A stretch of DNA of 64,000 nucleotides from Culex pipiens pallens (Eukaryota > Arthropoda > Insecta > Diptera > Culicidae), in NCBI RefSeq assembly GCF_016801865.2, contig NC_068938.1:7449101-7513100 (forward strand), given 5' to 3'. Position 1 is the first letter of the stretch. Each line of letters starts with the position of its first letter. Of the stretch, positions 45,591-54,896 are shown one piece after another. Below the pieces are notes generated by a model. That model saw nothing but the letters and a program-made list of their open reading frames with translations. It did no database searches and was not told the DNA's origin. Position numbers and translations under genes: made by a program.

Positions 45591-48386
45591 TCAAATCATA
45601 TACCAACAGTTTCTTTTATAAAACCTAATGTCTTCCTTTTGAACACCGCAAAGTTTTTTGTCATTTTTAAAGTCTCTAGGCAATGTATTGTATAGTTTTA
45701 TACCTTTATAAAATAATGAATTTTGTGTGCTTGTTAAAAGAAACGATGCTGCTCTTATTTCTGAAGCCATACGAGTGTTGTGCTGATGAATGTCTGAACC
45801 ACGAACTAATATTTTTTGAAGATATTCAGGTGCCATTCCGTTTGCTACTTTATAAATTAAAACAATTGTTAGAAATGTTACACGCTGCCTCACCGATAAC
45901 CATTGCAGTGCATTTAACATAGATTGCCTTGGAGTTCGCCTATTACATTTTAAAATTAAACGCATGATTTTATTTTGTATTTTTTGTAACCTATTCATTT
46001 GCTGTTCGTTAGCTAGAAATATTATGGATGGGCAAAAATCAAAGTGTGGTGAAATAAGTGCTTTGTACATATAAATTAAACTCCACTGGGTTAAATCATT
46101 GCGTAAACGACATAGTACACCAAATTTTTTTGCAATCTTTTTAATACTATAATCTATGTGTTTTTTAAAGTCCAGTTTATCGTCAATGATTACTCCCAAA
46201 TATTTAATTTCGGTAACGCATTCTAATCTTTCGCCATTAATACTGACTATCAAATTTGGCAGACTTGCTTTGGTGTTAGCAATTATCATATACTTTGTTT
46301 TCGATACATTTAGTTTGAGTTTTTTGAATTTTAGCCAACAAGAGAGGTTTTCCAAATCAAAATTTAATTTTTCTATAGCTGCAACTGCATTGTCTGAGGC
46401 AATAAATAGCACAGTATCATCAGCAAATAAGTTAATATCACAATGTTTAAGAACTCTCTTCATGTCGTTTATATATAAAATAAATAAAAGGGGACCTAAA
46501 ACACTTCCCTGAGGTACTCCAACTAACGTTTCTATGGAAACTGATATCACAGAGTTAAACTTAGTTCGTTGACTTCGATTGACTAGGTAAGAAGAAAACC
46601 AATTAATCACATTTCCTGTAATTCCGTATTGTTTAAGGACTGCAATCAATTTTTCTCTTGAAATAGTCTCAAAAGCTCTCTTTAAATCTAGAAAAACCGC
46701 GAATATTTTTTTCCTGCTTTCCAATTGTTTTTTCCATTTCGAAATAACCAAGTTAAGAGCTGTCTCACACGAATGGTTTTTACGGTACCCAGATTGCTCT
46801 GCTGCTAGGAGTTTGTTATCATTTAAATAATTTAGAAGTTGTTCTTTAACTGTCAGTTCTAAAACTTTTTCATAGAGAGGAAGCATGTTTATTGGTCGAA
46901 ACTCTGATGCATTCATTGTTCCCTGGACTTTTTCTATGGGAATGACCACTGACTCTTTCCAACTGTCAGGCACCACTCCAGATATTAATGACTGATTAAT
47001 CACATTCAATAGATCTTGTCCTATAACTTCGAAAGCGTCGCGCAAAACAGAAGCACTGATATTGTCAGATCCAGACTTTGATTCTAAAGACCATATCACA
47101 GATTTTAGTTTTTCTAATGTTATTGTTTCAAAAAACGACATATTTGTTGCAGAAAATTGAAACTCAAGCTCAGGTGGTGCATTCACTTCCTCAATAGAAT
47201 TGCTAATTTCTTGTACACTATTTACGAAATACTCATTAAATTTTCTAGGAATCTCAACTCTATTTTTTTCATTGACATTATCAAAGCAGATAGTATTAGC
47301 CGGTGCGCTTTCAGGTTTTATCATTTTCTTTAATATTTTCCATAACTCTTTACTGTTATTTTTATTTTCTTCGATTGACTTTTGAATATACTCTTTCCGT
47401 TTTCTTCTTAAGGTACTGGAGTACTCATTTCTGAATGCTTTGTAAATTGCCCATGAATTAGCTCCTCCTTCTGTTACATGTTTCAAATAGGCCTGGTCCC
47501 GCCTTTGCTTCATTTGTAATAGATCTACTGAGAACCACTTGCAGCATTTATCGACAGAGACTAATTTTTCAGTTATTAACGTTTTAACACATTTTTTTAA
47601 ATTACTTATTAAGTTGAGTGCATTATCATGAATATCCTCAAAATTAAGTGGAAAATTCCTGTTTTGTCTCAAAAGATTTACTAGAGCAGATTTAGAATAA
47701 TTTTTCCAACAAGTGATCTTTTTCATTGATTTACTAGCAACAGTACACTCATTCACATTATACCAACACAAAGTTTCATGGTCAGATATTTTCATTTCAC
47801 TCACAGTACGCACACCTATATCACAGTTAGAAAAGACTAGATCAATCATTGTTTTCGTCAACCTCGTTATGCGTGTATAATCTTTAACATTTTGTTTTAA
47901 ACCTAATGAATCACAGATTTGTTTCAAATTAGATGCATCACTTGTTTCTCTTGACCAGTCAATATTGAAGTCACCAACCACCACTATAAATTTTGACAAG
48001 TCTACGAATTGCTCAAGCCAATTTTCTTCTAAAATTTTTAAAAATGTTGCATGCGGCTCATTTGGGGAATGATACAACGTTGCATATCTTCCAATTTTCA
48101 TACCTCTAGTTACATCGATTGACAAGAACCAATTTCGTCCAATCTGACTTTTGCAAAGCACATTGTATTCAATGTTTGATTGTGAATAAATCATTACACC
48201 TCCTGTGTGTCTTGAGTCTGAAAAACAACTCACATGGTTGTACCCATCGATTCCCAAATGTTCATCTCCCAACTGCTCTGTTATATGTGTTTCTGTTACT
48301 AACACTAATCTCGGTTTATATTTTTGGACTAATAATTTAAATTCTTCAAAGTTTGTAGACAGTCCACCACAGTTTAAGCTAATCAC
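45591..48386 (-). CDS. Retrotransposon ORF2: AP endonuclease and reverse transcriptase
   Basis: This is an intact ORF of 931 residues with no stop or frameshift. The N-terminal apurinic-endonuclease-like domain (about residues 1-220) has SLNCGG, VTETH, VVVGDFNID and SDHETLCW, holding the expected Asn, Glu, Asp/Asn and Asp/His catalytic positions. The reverse transcriptase (about residues 450-750) shows FRPINMLP, FLDLKRAF, GVPQGSVLGPLLF, LFADDTVLF with the catalytic Asp pair, and KYLGVIIDD. The start is 39 bp after the ORF1 stop, so ORF2 is probably translated by reinitiation or shunting. The protein nicks target DNA and copies the element RNA in place. An undamaged ORF2 suggests recent insertion. 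Confidence 0.95.
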   Translation of the reverse strand: MISLNCGGLSTNFEEFKLLVQKYKPRLVLVTETHITEQLGDEHLGIDGYNHVSCFSDSRHTGGVMIYSQSNIEYNVLCKSQIGRNWFLSIDVTRGMKIGRYATLYHSPNEPHATFLKILEENWLEQFVDLSKFIVVVGDFNIDWSRETSDASNLKQICDSLGLKQNVKDYTRITRLTKTMIDLVFSNCDIGVRTVSEMKISDHETLCWYNVNECTVASKSMKKITCWKNYSKSALVNLLRQNRNFPLNFEDIHDNALNLISNLKKCVKTLITEKLVSVDKCCKWFSVDLLQMKQRRDQAYLKHVTEGGANSWAIYKAFRNEYSSTLRRKRKEYIQKSIEENKNNSKELWKILKKMIKPESAPANTICFDNVNEKNRVEIPRKFNEYFVNSVQEISNSIEEVNAPPELEFQFSATNMSFFETITLEKLKSVIWSLESKSGSDNISASVLRDAFEVIGQDLLNVINQSLISGVVPDSWKESVVIPIEKVQGTMNASEFRPINMLPLYEKVLELTVKEQLLNYLNDNKLLAAEQSGYRKNHSCETALNLVISKWKKQLESRKKIFAVFLDLKRAFETISREKLIAVLKQYGITGNVINWFSSYLVNRSQRTKFNSVISVSIETLVGVPQGSVLGPLLFILYINDMKRVLKHCDINLFADDTVLFIASDNAVAAIEKLNFDLENLSCWLKFKKLKLNVSKTKYMIIANTKASLPNLIVSINGERLECVTEIKYLGVIIDDKLDFKKHIDYSIKKIAKKFGVLCRLRNDLTQWSLIYMYKALISPHFDFCPSIIFLANEQQMNRLQKIQNKIMRLILKCNRRTPRQSMLNALQWLSVRQRVTFLTIVLIYKVANGMAPEYLQKILVRGSDIHQHNTRMASEIRAASFLLTSTQNSLFYKGIKLYNTLPRDFKNDKKLCGVQKEDIRFYKRNCWYMI

Positions 48387-48425
48387 TGACCATTTTTGTT
48401 TATTGTTCTTGTTTTTCGTTGATTG

Positions 48426-49400
48426 CTATCGAGTGTAATCAATTTGATGGCGTTTGCGGGCTACTTGTCTTTTATAGACAGGACATTCACGACTAAATGC
48501 AGCATGATCTGTGCTTAATTTTAAACCTCTCATTCTATTCATTGTCAAACAATTAGCACAACATTCTATTTCAGATTTACATTCATTTGTTCTGTGGTTT
48601 TCTGCGCAAATGGAGCAAACCTCACTCTCGCTCTTACATTCATTACTTTTATGGCCATAACAACAACACTTAAAACATCGAATAATACCAAAACATTCCA
48701 CTATTTTACATCTTTCCCATCCTATGTTCACCTTCTCTAATTCAAGCAAAAATTCATGAGAAGAAGAATCAACTTCAATGATGTAGGTCCACACACAGTA
48801 TTCATCAAGACCATTCTTAAAACTTGTCACTAATCGCAGCTCTATATCATCAGATACGTCGTTTTGTTCAATGAGGGCATCTCTTAACTCAGTTTCATTA
48901 AGCTCCTCAGCCACTTTTACTATTTTCAGTCTTGGTTTTTTTGGTTTTGGAACGGTCACATTGAAGAGTTCTCCACATTTTTCCTGGACTGATTTAGCTA
49001 CACTTTCCACGTTATCCGAGACACCCAGTATAACAGTTCCATTTCTGCCCTCTCTCACATTTAGAATGTGGTTTTCAGTGCGGTTTAATTTTTCTTTCAA
49101 CTGTTGTTTTGTCTTTTTTGCCGATTGGTCCCCTTCCTTAGGTTTAATTATAATCACAGTCTCTTTTTCTTTAGGGATTTCCCTATTTTGATCAATTTCA
49201 CTTTCCTTTCTACCGTTTATTAGAACCTCAGCATAGTTCTGCGTCACGCTACCCGTCTCACCAGCCTTTGCCGTTTTTTGTTTACTTTGAGAGCGAGTGT
49301 TTCCACTTGGACCAGAGAGCGACGTTTCTTCTTTCCTATTTCTCCCACTAGTGTTGGTTTTGGCAGACAATTTATCTTCCAGTTTTTTATTCTCACTCAT
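48426..49400 (-). CDS. Retrotransposon ORF1, C-terminal part (zinc knuckles)
   Basis: A 324-residue open segment, rich in Lys, Glu and Asn at its N-terminal side. Near the C-terminus it has CFKCCCYGHKSNEC (CX2CX4HX4C), then CSICAENHRTNEC and a third Cys/His cluster with CANC. This is the nucleic-acid-binding, gag-like part of ORF1. The ATG used to delimit it is internal. The true ORF continues upstream, across the nested transposon, into 50328-50679 in the same frame once the insert is removed. Confidence 0.85.
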   Translation of the reverse strand: MSENKKLEDKLSAKTNTSGRNRKEETSLSGPSGNTRSQSKQKTAKAGETGSVTQNYAEVLINGRKESEIDQNREIPKEKETVIIIKPKEGDQSAKKTKQQLKEKLNRTENHILNVREGRNGTVILGVSDNVESVAKSVQEKCGELFNVTVPKPKKPRLKIVKVAEELNETELRDALIEQNDVSDDIELRLVTSFKNGLDEYCVWTYIIEVDSSSHEFLLELEKVNIGWERCKIVECFGIIRCFKCCCYGHKSNECKSESEVCSICAENHRTNECKSEIECCANCLTMNRMRGLKLSTDHAAFSRECPVYKRQVARKRHQIDYTR

Positions 49401-49404
49401 AATA

Positions 49405-50327
49405 GGGGAAATCTACCCATTTTAATCCTAATAAGCGGTCGTGTTTGAATGATGCTGGATAATCTAGAGTCTCCCTTGAATTTTACTAAAACCAAGTACA
49501 CCAACGAGTATAGCAAGTTTTTGTGAACATTTCTGTTTATTTTCACTTTCACTAAAAGTTATTCTATTTCTTTACCAAGCATTTAACAAAAAAAAATTCC
49601 CAAGGGTATTCTAATCGAGGCGAATGCATTACGCCACGCCCATTTTTCTAATATCGGCTTAGTTCTTTTTTCTTCCAACACTCTGTCGAGTGTTGCCATT
49701 TGCGCTGACAGTTCAAACGAACACTCACGAAAAGTGGCATTTATAGGGAAAGTTTCCTGGCATCGCTGGCTGTGCTGCTGGTGGTGTTGACGGCCAGCCT
49801 TTGTTCTTTTTTGCCTTCGTCTCTCGCTCGGTTTTCTTCAGCCTTCGGTTGGAATGCAAAGTGAAAATTGAAACGTCAAACGACTTGACGCGTTTGTTTT
49901 TTTGATGGCGCTTGCTAATTTATTACATTTTTCGGGATTATTCTTCAAGTGAGTGCCTTACTAATGATCAAAAGAACATGTTGCCGGTAGTTGGAAGCAA
50001 TTTCATATCTTAAGCGCCGTGAAAAAGTAAGCGAAAGTGAAAAGGTAATTTTGGCGATATTCATTAAGCGTTTGAGGGATTCTCGTGTGTGTCACTGTGT
50101 GTGCCAACAAAATGATGAGAAGTGGTCTCGCAAAATACAATTTATGATCAAAAGTGCATTAAATGTGATCTTTTTGGCCAGTAAGTGGCATACATTTGCG
50201 TGCTTACTCGAGGCGGTGCTGTTGCTGGTAAGTTTACAGCCTAAATAGTATTTTTGGAGCTTTAATCGAGCATCAAACTCTCCATATGACGAAGATAGGT
50301 GTTTGATTGGAAAGGGTAGATTTCCCC
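49405..50327. mobile_element. 923-bp DNA transposon nested in retrotransposon ORF1
   Basis: The perfect 14-bp TIRs GGGGAAATCTACCC and its complement are flanked on both sides by TA (49403-49404 and 50328-50329). The interior has no long ORF of its own. Deleting the element and one TA joins the two ORF1 halves in frame with no stop, which fixes the boundaries and the duplication. TA duplication suggests a Tc1/mariner-type transposase supplied in trans. The superfamily is inferred. Confidence 0.88.
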
Positions 50328-50679
50328 TATAATCTTTTAGCAAAACAAATCCTTTTTCGTTCGCCTCGTTTGCTGTTTTAGTATATTCCCTTATTTGTTC
50401 CGTAATTTCTTTTTTCATCATCTTTTCAGTTTCGTTGACCTTTGTCAAAATACTATTACAAATTCCCAGCACATTATTGTAATCACATTGAGACTTTCTG
50501 CAATCATGACAAAAATATTTCAGGCCTCTGTTTGTTTGCATTGCCTTGATTCCATCAATATTTATTTCGCCACAGCATTTTGGGTGCATTATCTTTCCAC
50601 ACGGTCCAAAACAATAAATTTTTTCATTCCCTTCTTTGATAGCCGCGGAACAAACACTACACTGCACGCTCGTAGACAT
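50328..50679 (-). CDS. Retrotransposon ORF1, N-terminal part (PHD-like finger)
   Basis: The ORF starts at 50679 (MSTSVQC). Cysteines are arranged CSVC...CFGPC...HPKCC...CHDC, a C4HC3-like PHD/RING-type zinc finger in about the first 60 residues, followed by a charged, helical-looking stretch (KVNETEKMMKKEITEQ). At 50327 it runs into the TIR of a DNA transposon. The open frame continues about 78 codons into the insert, to 50092, and that part is not retrotransposon sequence. Confidence 0.85.
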
Positions 50680-51411
50680 GGTGCAGATTTATAGCTGGCC
50701 CTTCGGCCACACTATTACAAGCACACCAAACACTTTGCCTGGCTTCTTGTTTCTCCGTTTGTTTCGCAATTTTTCTTATCACTTTTTTCGATTAATCATG
50801 CGTTTCGCGAACCACTAACTACACCGTTCGCGAGAATCAATCACGATTCACACCTGAGTCCAAAAACTAAGCTTCAAAGCCACCTTCTACATCAATTTTT
50901 AGACAATTTTTGTTTACACAATAAAAGTGCGTCTACACTGTACTACTGTACTACTCGAAAAAAACATTTTATTTGCTGTCGTTTTTTTGTTTTTTTTTTA
51001 ACATACAAAAGGATTTGTTTAGGCTGTTAGTTATATAATAATATATATAAAAGAAATATTTTTATAAAAGACCAGTGTAATTTGTTCCGCAAATAAAAAA
51101 AAAATAATCACATTGGAATTATGAATTGAAAGTGATTTTTAAATCCAAAACACTACAAAGAAAATAAAATTAATTTCTTTTAGGCAATTTAAAAACTGCC
51201 GTCCTTGTTCAGATTGAAGTGTAGATTATCACCAATTAATATTATTAAGCTAATTCTATGATTTTAAGCTTGAAAACATAACAAATATAATGACAACATA
51301 GATTTTATTACTGATTAGAAAATTTCCCGGGATCCCGGGAATTCCCGGGATTCTAAAAATATTTTTCCCGTTTCCCGGGAAATTCAAAACCCGGGAAAAT
51401 AGGACGCCCTA

Positions 51412-51550
51412 CGAATGGTGAACGTCCGAAATGTCAAAATCGCGCAGTAGCACCAACATTAGAAAAAAATGTGGCTGTCATGGCATGGCACACTTTTTTC
51501 GTAATGTTGGTACCATTGCGTGATTTTGACATTTCGGGTGTTCACCTTTC
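51412..51550. mobile_element. 140-bp MITE with about 30-bp TIRs
   Basis: GGTGAACGTCCGAAATGTCA and AAATCGCGCA on the left pair with TGCGTGATTTT and TGACATTTCGGGTGTTCACC on the right, with three mismatches. The inner arms (GCACCAACATTA / TAATGTTGGTACC) also pair. Confidence 0.7.
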
Positions 51551-51865
51551 GAACGCCATTTTCGCTTAAAAACCTGGATAGCATAAAAAAATTGTAGACT
51601 TAAAAAATATAAAACATTTAAACTATCGATTTTTTTTAAATCAGATCGAAAAAAAATATAAAAAATAGAAAAAATTAAAAAAATATAAATTATAATTATT
51701 TTACCCTCTGACGTTCCAATTTTTTTCGATTATTTTAATTTCCCCTTGTCATTTTGTGCAATTTTAGATCTGAAAAAACAATACTTCTCTTGTTTTAGGT
51801 ATTTTTGTTCCATTTTTTACTAGTTTTATTTGCAATTCACATGTTACATGTTTAGTTTACGTTTA

Positions 51866-51950
51866 CGGCAGTTGGACTCACAATCCAAAGGTCGTCAGTT
51901 CGAATCCCGGGGTAGATGGAAGCTAAGGTGTAGAAAGAGGTTTGCAATAT
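51866..51950 (+). mobile_element. SINE fragment (second tRNA-like head only)
   Basis: CAGTTGGACTCACAATCC, AGGTCGTCAGTTCGAATCCC and GGAAGCTAAGGTGTAGAAAG match the second half of the SINE at 2390-2799, followed by a break into unrelated AT-rich DNA. A tRNA-Val-like anticodon loop (CTCACAA) is present, but the acceptor stem does not pair, so it is not a tRNA gene. Confidence 0.7.
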
Positions 51951-52242
51951 TTCCCCGCTTCAAAAAACGGTCCAAAAAATCAGGAGGCATTATTTTTTAT
52001 TTTATTTTTTTTTGTAATTTTAAGTTTGAGCAGCTGAAAACACTTTGAAATGCAATTACAGCTGATAGAAAGCGTTTTCGACTGAAATCGAGTAATAAAT
52101 AGCTCAATAGAAATTTAGCATGCAAGTTTCTATCAAAAATAGTGAAAATCTGCCAATTAGATGGAGTTCCCAAGTTGAAAAAAAAAAACTAAAAAGCATT
52201 AAAAAAAAAATCTATTACTAATTTCGATCGTTATTTTTTCCT

Positions 52243-52613
52243 TAAGTAAAAAATATATTTTTATTCTTAAAATTCCATAAAATTTATTTCATACTAATTT
52301 TGTACACATAGTTTATACTTTCGTTTTGAATATCCTATCTACTATCGTTTATAACAAAATTTTCAAATTATCTATTCCTAACTACAGCTTAAAATGCGCC
52401 ACTTTCGATCGAATGTTTACGAGTTCGGTTTTTTCATAATATCCTACACCAGCGATTCTCAACCTTCTTCTAGGCTGGTACCCCCTACCATGTAAATCAA
52501 GTAGCCCCGGTACCCCCGTTGAGAATCGCTGTCCTACACGGAAAGTCGTCGAGAATGCTGCAACTTACTTAAGAAATAGCCTTAAATGCTTCTATCTTAC
52601 ACACGCCTCAACT
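52243..52613 (-). other. Putative JNK 3' UTR
   Basis: After the stop codon the - strand sequence stays moderately complex for about 370 bp. It contains AATAAA-type signals near 52.28 kb (GAAATAAATTTT) and 52.26 kb (GAATAAAAATAT). An 82-bp hAT MITE is inserted within it. The extent is inferred, with no transcript evidence. Confidence 0.4.
52450..52531. mobile_element. 82-bp hAT-type MITE in the JNK 3' flank
   Basis: The 14-bp perfect TIRs CAGCGATTCTCAAC / GTTGAGAATCGCTG enclose a short interior with GGTACCCCC-type palindromic sequence. The element is flanked by the 8-bp duplication TCCTACAC (52442-52449 and 52532-52539). An 8-bp duplication and TIRs starting CAG(C/T)G(A/G)TTCTCAAC are hallmarks of hAT elements. 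Confidence 0.88.
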
Positions 52614-53944
52614 TCACTCCGCCTCCAACGTCTCCGCCTGAATCTCCCGAATCTCCTGAAACAGCAGCGCCTTCCACTGGTCCAAGCTGAGCTCCTGCTC
52701 GTCCAGCGCGTGATCGTACGGAACGGGCGCCTGTCGATTGACCTCGTCCTCCTGGAACCACAAGCTGATGTACGGATGGGCGAGCGCCTCCTCCGTTGAC
52801 ATCCGATCGGCCGGATCGATCGTCAACATGCGGGCCAGCATGGCACGAGCATTCGCGTTGTTGAGTTCCGGCGATCCGGCCGCCGTCGCCAGGAAGGACT
52901 CGTCCGGGAAGAGCTGCTCGATCGTTGGTCGTGGGTGGACGGGGAGGGTTTCGATGTACCGCCGCTCGGAGCTGGGCGCCTTGGCGATGAGCTCCGGTGT
53001 TGGCGTTCCGAGCGTTTCGACGATCTTGTTCCACTGGTCGACGTGGTCGGTGCCGGGGAAGAGCACCCGGCCGGTGATGAGTTCCGCCATGATGCAACCG
53101 ATCGCCCAAATGTCCACCTTGGTGTCGTACTCCATGTTCAGGATGACCTCGGGGGCTCGGTAGTAGCGCGTCACCACGTACTGGGTCATCATGAAGTTCG
53201 TCCCGACGACCTTGGCCAGGCCAAAGTCCAGAATCTTGAGCGAACAGTCCGCGCGCACGACGATGTTCGTTGGTTTGAGATCCTGATGGTGCGGTAAAAG
53301 CGTCGTGAAAAAGCGCCTTTGCGTAGGCAACCAGCAGTTCACTTACCCTATGAATAATTCCCGCTGAATGCAGGTACTTGACGCCACACAGCATCTGGTA
53401 CACGAGAAAGGACAACCGCTCGTGGTCCAACGGATTGCCGATCACGACGCTCAGATTGGTGTCCATTCGCTCGGTGAACAGGTAAATGTCCCGGAAGGTG
53501 TCCAGCGAGTTTTGCGGGGAGTAGGCGTGCAGGAGTTTTATGATCTGTCAAAGATTTAGAGAAGTGAGGTTAGTTTTAGGAATCTTCTTTAACCAGAAGT
53601 ATCTGTATCTTACAAAGGGATGGTCAACCAATCGCATCAGCTTAATCTCCCGGTAGGCACGTTTGGCGTGGGTCACGTCCTGGAATGGTCGCGAAAGCTT
53701 CTTGATGGCCACGGGTCGTCCCGTCACGACGTCCATTGCGGCGCTGTGAAATCGAGTGGCTACTTTAGAAACAATTTTTAAATCAAAATATTAGGATTAA
53801 AAAATCTTACCAGACGGCACCCTGGGCGCCGATGCCGATCGGGAACAGGTTCTGGAAGCGGCCCGGGACGGTGAATTCGGTGTTGCTGGCATTGTTGTTG
53901 ATTTCGTTGAGCAACTCAGGAAGGGGGAAATTTGCGTAGGCCAT
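52614..53944 (-). CDS. JNK: Divergent JNK-class MAP kinase with TQY activation loop
   Basis: The CDS is complement(join(52614..53282, 53347..53544, 53614..53743, 53811..53944)), 376 residues, all introns short and GT-AG. Seen: glycine-rich loop IGIGAQGAVC; VAIKKLSRPFQDVTHAKRAYRE, nearly the canonical JNK segment; catalytic HRDLKPTN; DFGLAK; then MMTQYVVTRYYRAPEV; and FPGTDHVDQWNKI with the MAPK insert. The segments KKLSRPF, MMTxYVVTRYYRAPEV and DHxDQWNKI place it with JNK rather than p38 or ERK. JNK is normally activated by MKK4/MKK7 on TPY and phosphorylates Jun-type factors in stress and immune signalling. Here Pro is replaced by Gln, and the gatekeeper region reads YLFTERMD where fly basket has YLVMELMD. 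The many differences from basket suggest a second, faster-evolving JNK copy. Mosquitoes are known to carry more than one JNK gene. The stop is followed by a putative 3' UTR to about 52.25 kb. Confidence 0.93.
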
Positions 53945-53962
53945 TTTTAAGTTGAAAGGGTT
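53945..53962 (-). other. 5' UTR part of the JNK start exon, with acceptor
   Basis: On the - strand a T-rich tract ending TTTTCTTCCAG directly precedes 18 bases and the JNK start codon. This acceptor implies an upstream non-coding exon. The best candidate donor seen is at 60523 in the GC-rich block further upstream. Confidence 0.55.
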
Positions 53963-54423
53963 CTGGAAGAAAACATGTTTTTTTTTAAATTAAACAATTC
54001 CAGATTTTAAACATCCAGAAATTGCCAAGGCTTTTGTTTTTGCCTTTTGGCCCCAAAATCTAAATATTTTTGTGATTATGTTATACCTTTAGAAAAGGGC
54101 CATCATATATATTATAGATTCGGGAATAGGAATGTAATTCCTTCCACTTTGGCGTTCGATTACAGCTTCCAAAAAGCGTTTTCAACCCATATCAAGCAAT
54201 AAATAGCATAATGGGAGGAGCAAGCAAGTTTCTATCAATTTTTTTGCAAAATGATTTGTTGAAATAGTGAAAATTTGCAAATTGGACGGAATAAGGACCA
54301 AGTTCTTAACCTGCCAAACATACGAGAATTTCCCCTATTTATTTCTAAATAATATTATATCGCAAGAAAGGAAAGACTTTTCATCAATATTTTTTAAGCT
54401 AAATTTTAACATTTATTTAAATA

Positions 54424-54727
54424 CAGCCCAGACTCGATAATCCGAAGGCCTTGGTAAAATTTCACTTCGGATAATAAAAAATTCGGATCACCCCTAAACT
54501 ACTCTAAAGTGATTCAGAATTTGTAAATCCAAGATGGCGGCCAAAATGGCGGTAATTTAACCATTTAAATTTGACAAAAAATAGGTCGCAGAATTCGAAT
54601 TTGATGTAAGAATATAAAAGAAATACGAGAAGTTTTTTTTCATAATTAGATTATCCGAAGTCCCATACAAACCTTCGGATAATCGAATTTCGGAAAGTCT
54701 GAATTTCGGATAATCGAGTCTTGACTG
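54424..54727. mobile_element. MITE of the GATTATCCGAAG family, copy 1
   Basis: The left TIR CAGCCCAGACTCGATAATCC and right TIR GGATAATCGAGTCTTGACTG are flanked by TA. TTCGGATAATCGAAT-type repeats fill the subterminal regions. It lies 170 bp from a second, similar copy. Confidence 0.75.
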
Positions 54728-54896
54728 TAATATTTTTAAGAATGGTCAGTATTTCAATACGAAAAAAATCATGTTTTTTTCTGAAGTTCAAACTTTAAGT
54801 GGGTGTGACTTGAATACAGAGATTTTTTGCTTACATATAATTATGTGTCAAAAGATGCCATATTTGGAGCACTAAAATATGTATACAGTCTAGACT

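Larger units (their letters stand above)
45338..50890 (-). mobile_element. CR1-like non-LTR retrotransposon with nested insertion
   Basis: Read on the - strand the order is: 5' UTR (about 50.9-50.68 kb); ORF1 with a PHD-type cysteine/histidine finger and CCHC zinc knuckles, split by a DNA transposon at 49405-50327; ORF2 (endonuclease plus reverse transcriptase); and a 3' region. A PHD finger in ORF1 is a feature described for CR1-like elements. The 3' end is uncertain. Either the (ATC)n run at 45338-45358 or the A-rich run at about 45504-45518 could be the tail. No target duplication was found by eye. Confidence 0.85.

Noticed and set aside
45683..49191. Plus-strand ORFs of 60-118 codons across the retrotransposon
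   Set aside because: Shadows of the - strand ORF1 and ORF2.
52597..53466. Alternative frame ORF of 289 codons over the JNK exons
   Set aside because: It reads through an intron and then in the wrong frame (Arg/Gly/His-rich). The spliced kinase frame explains the sequence.
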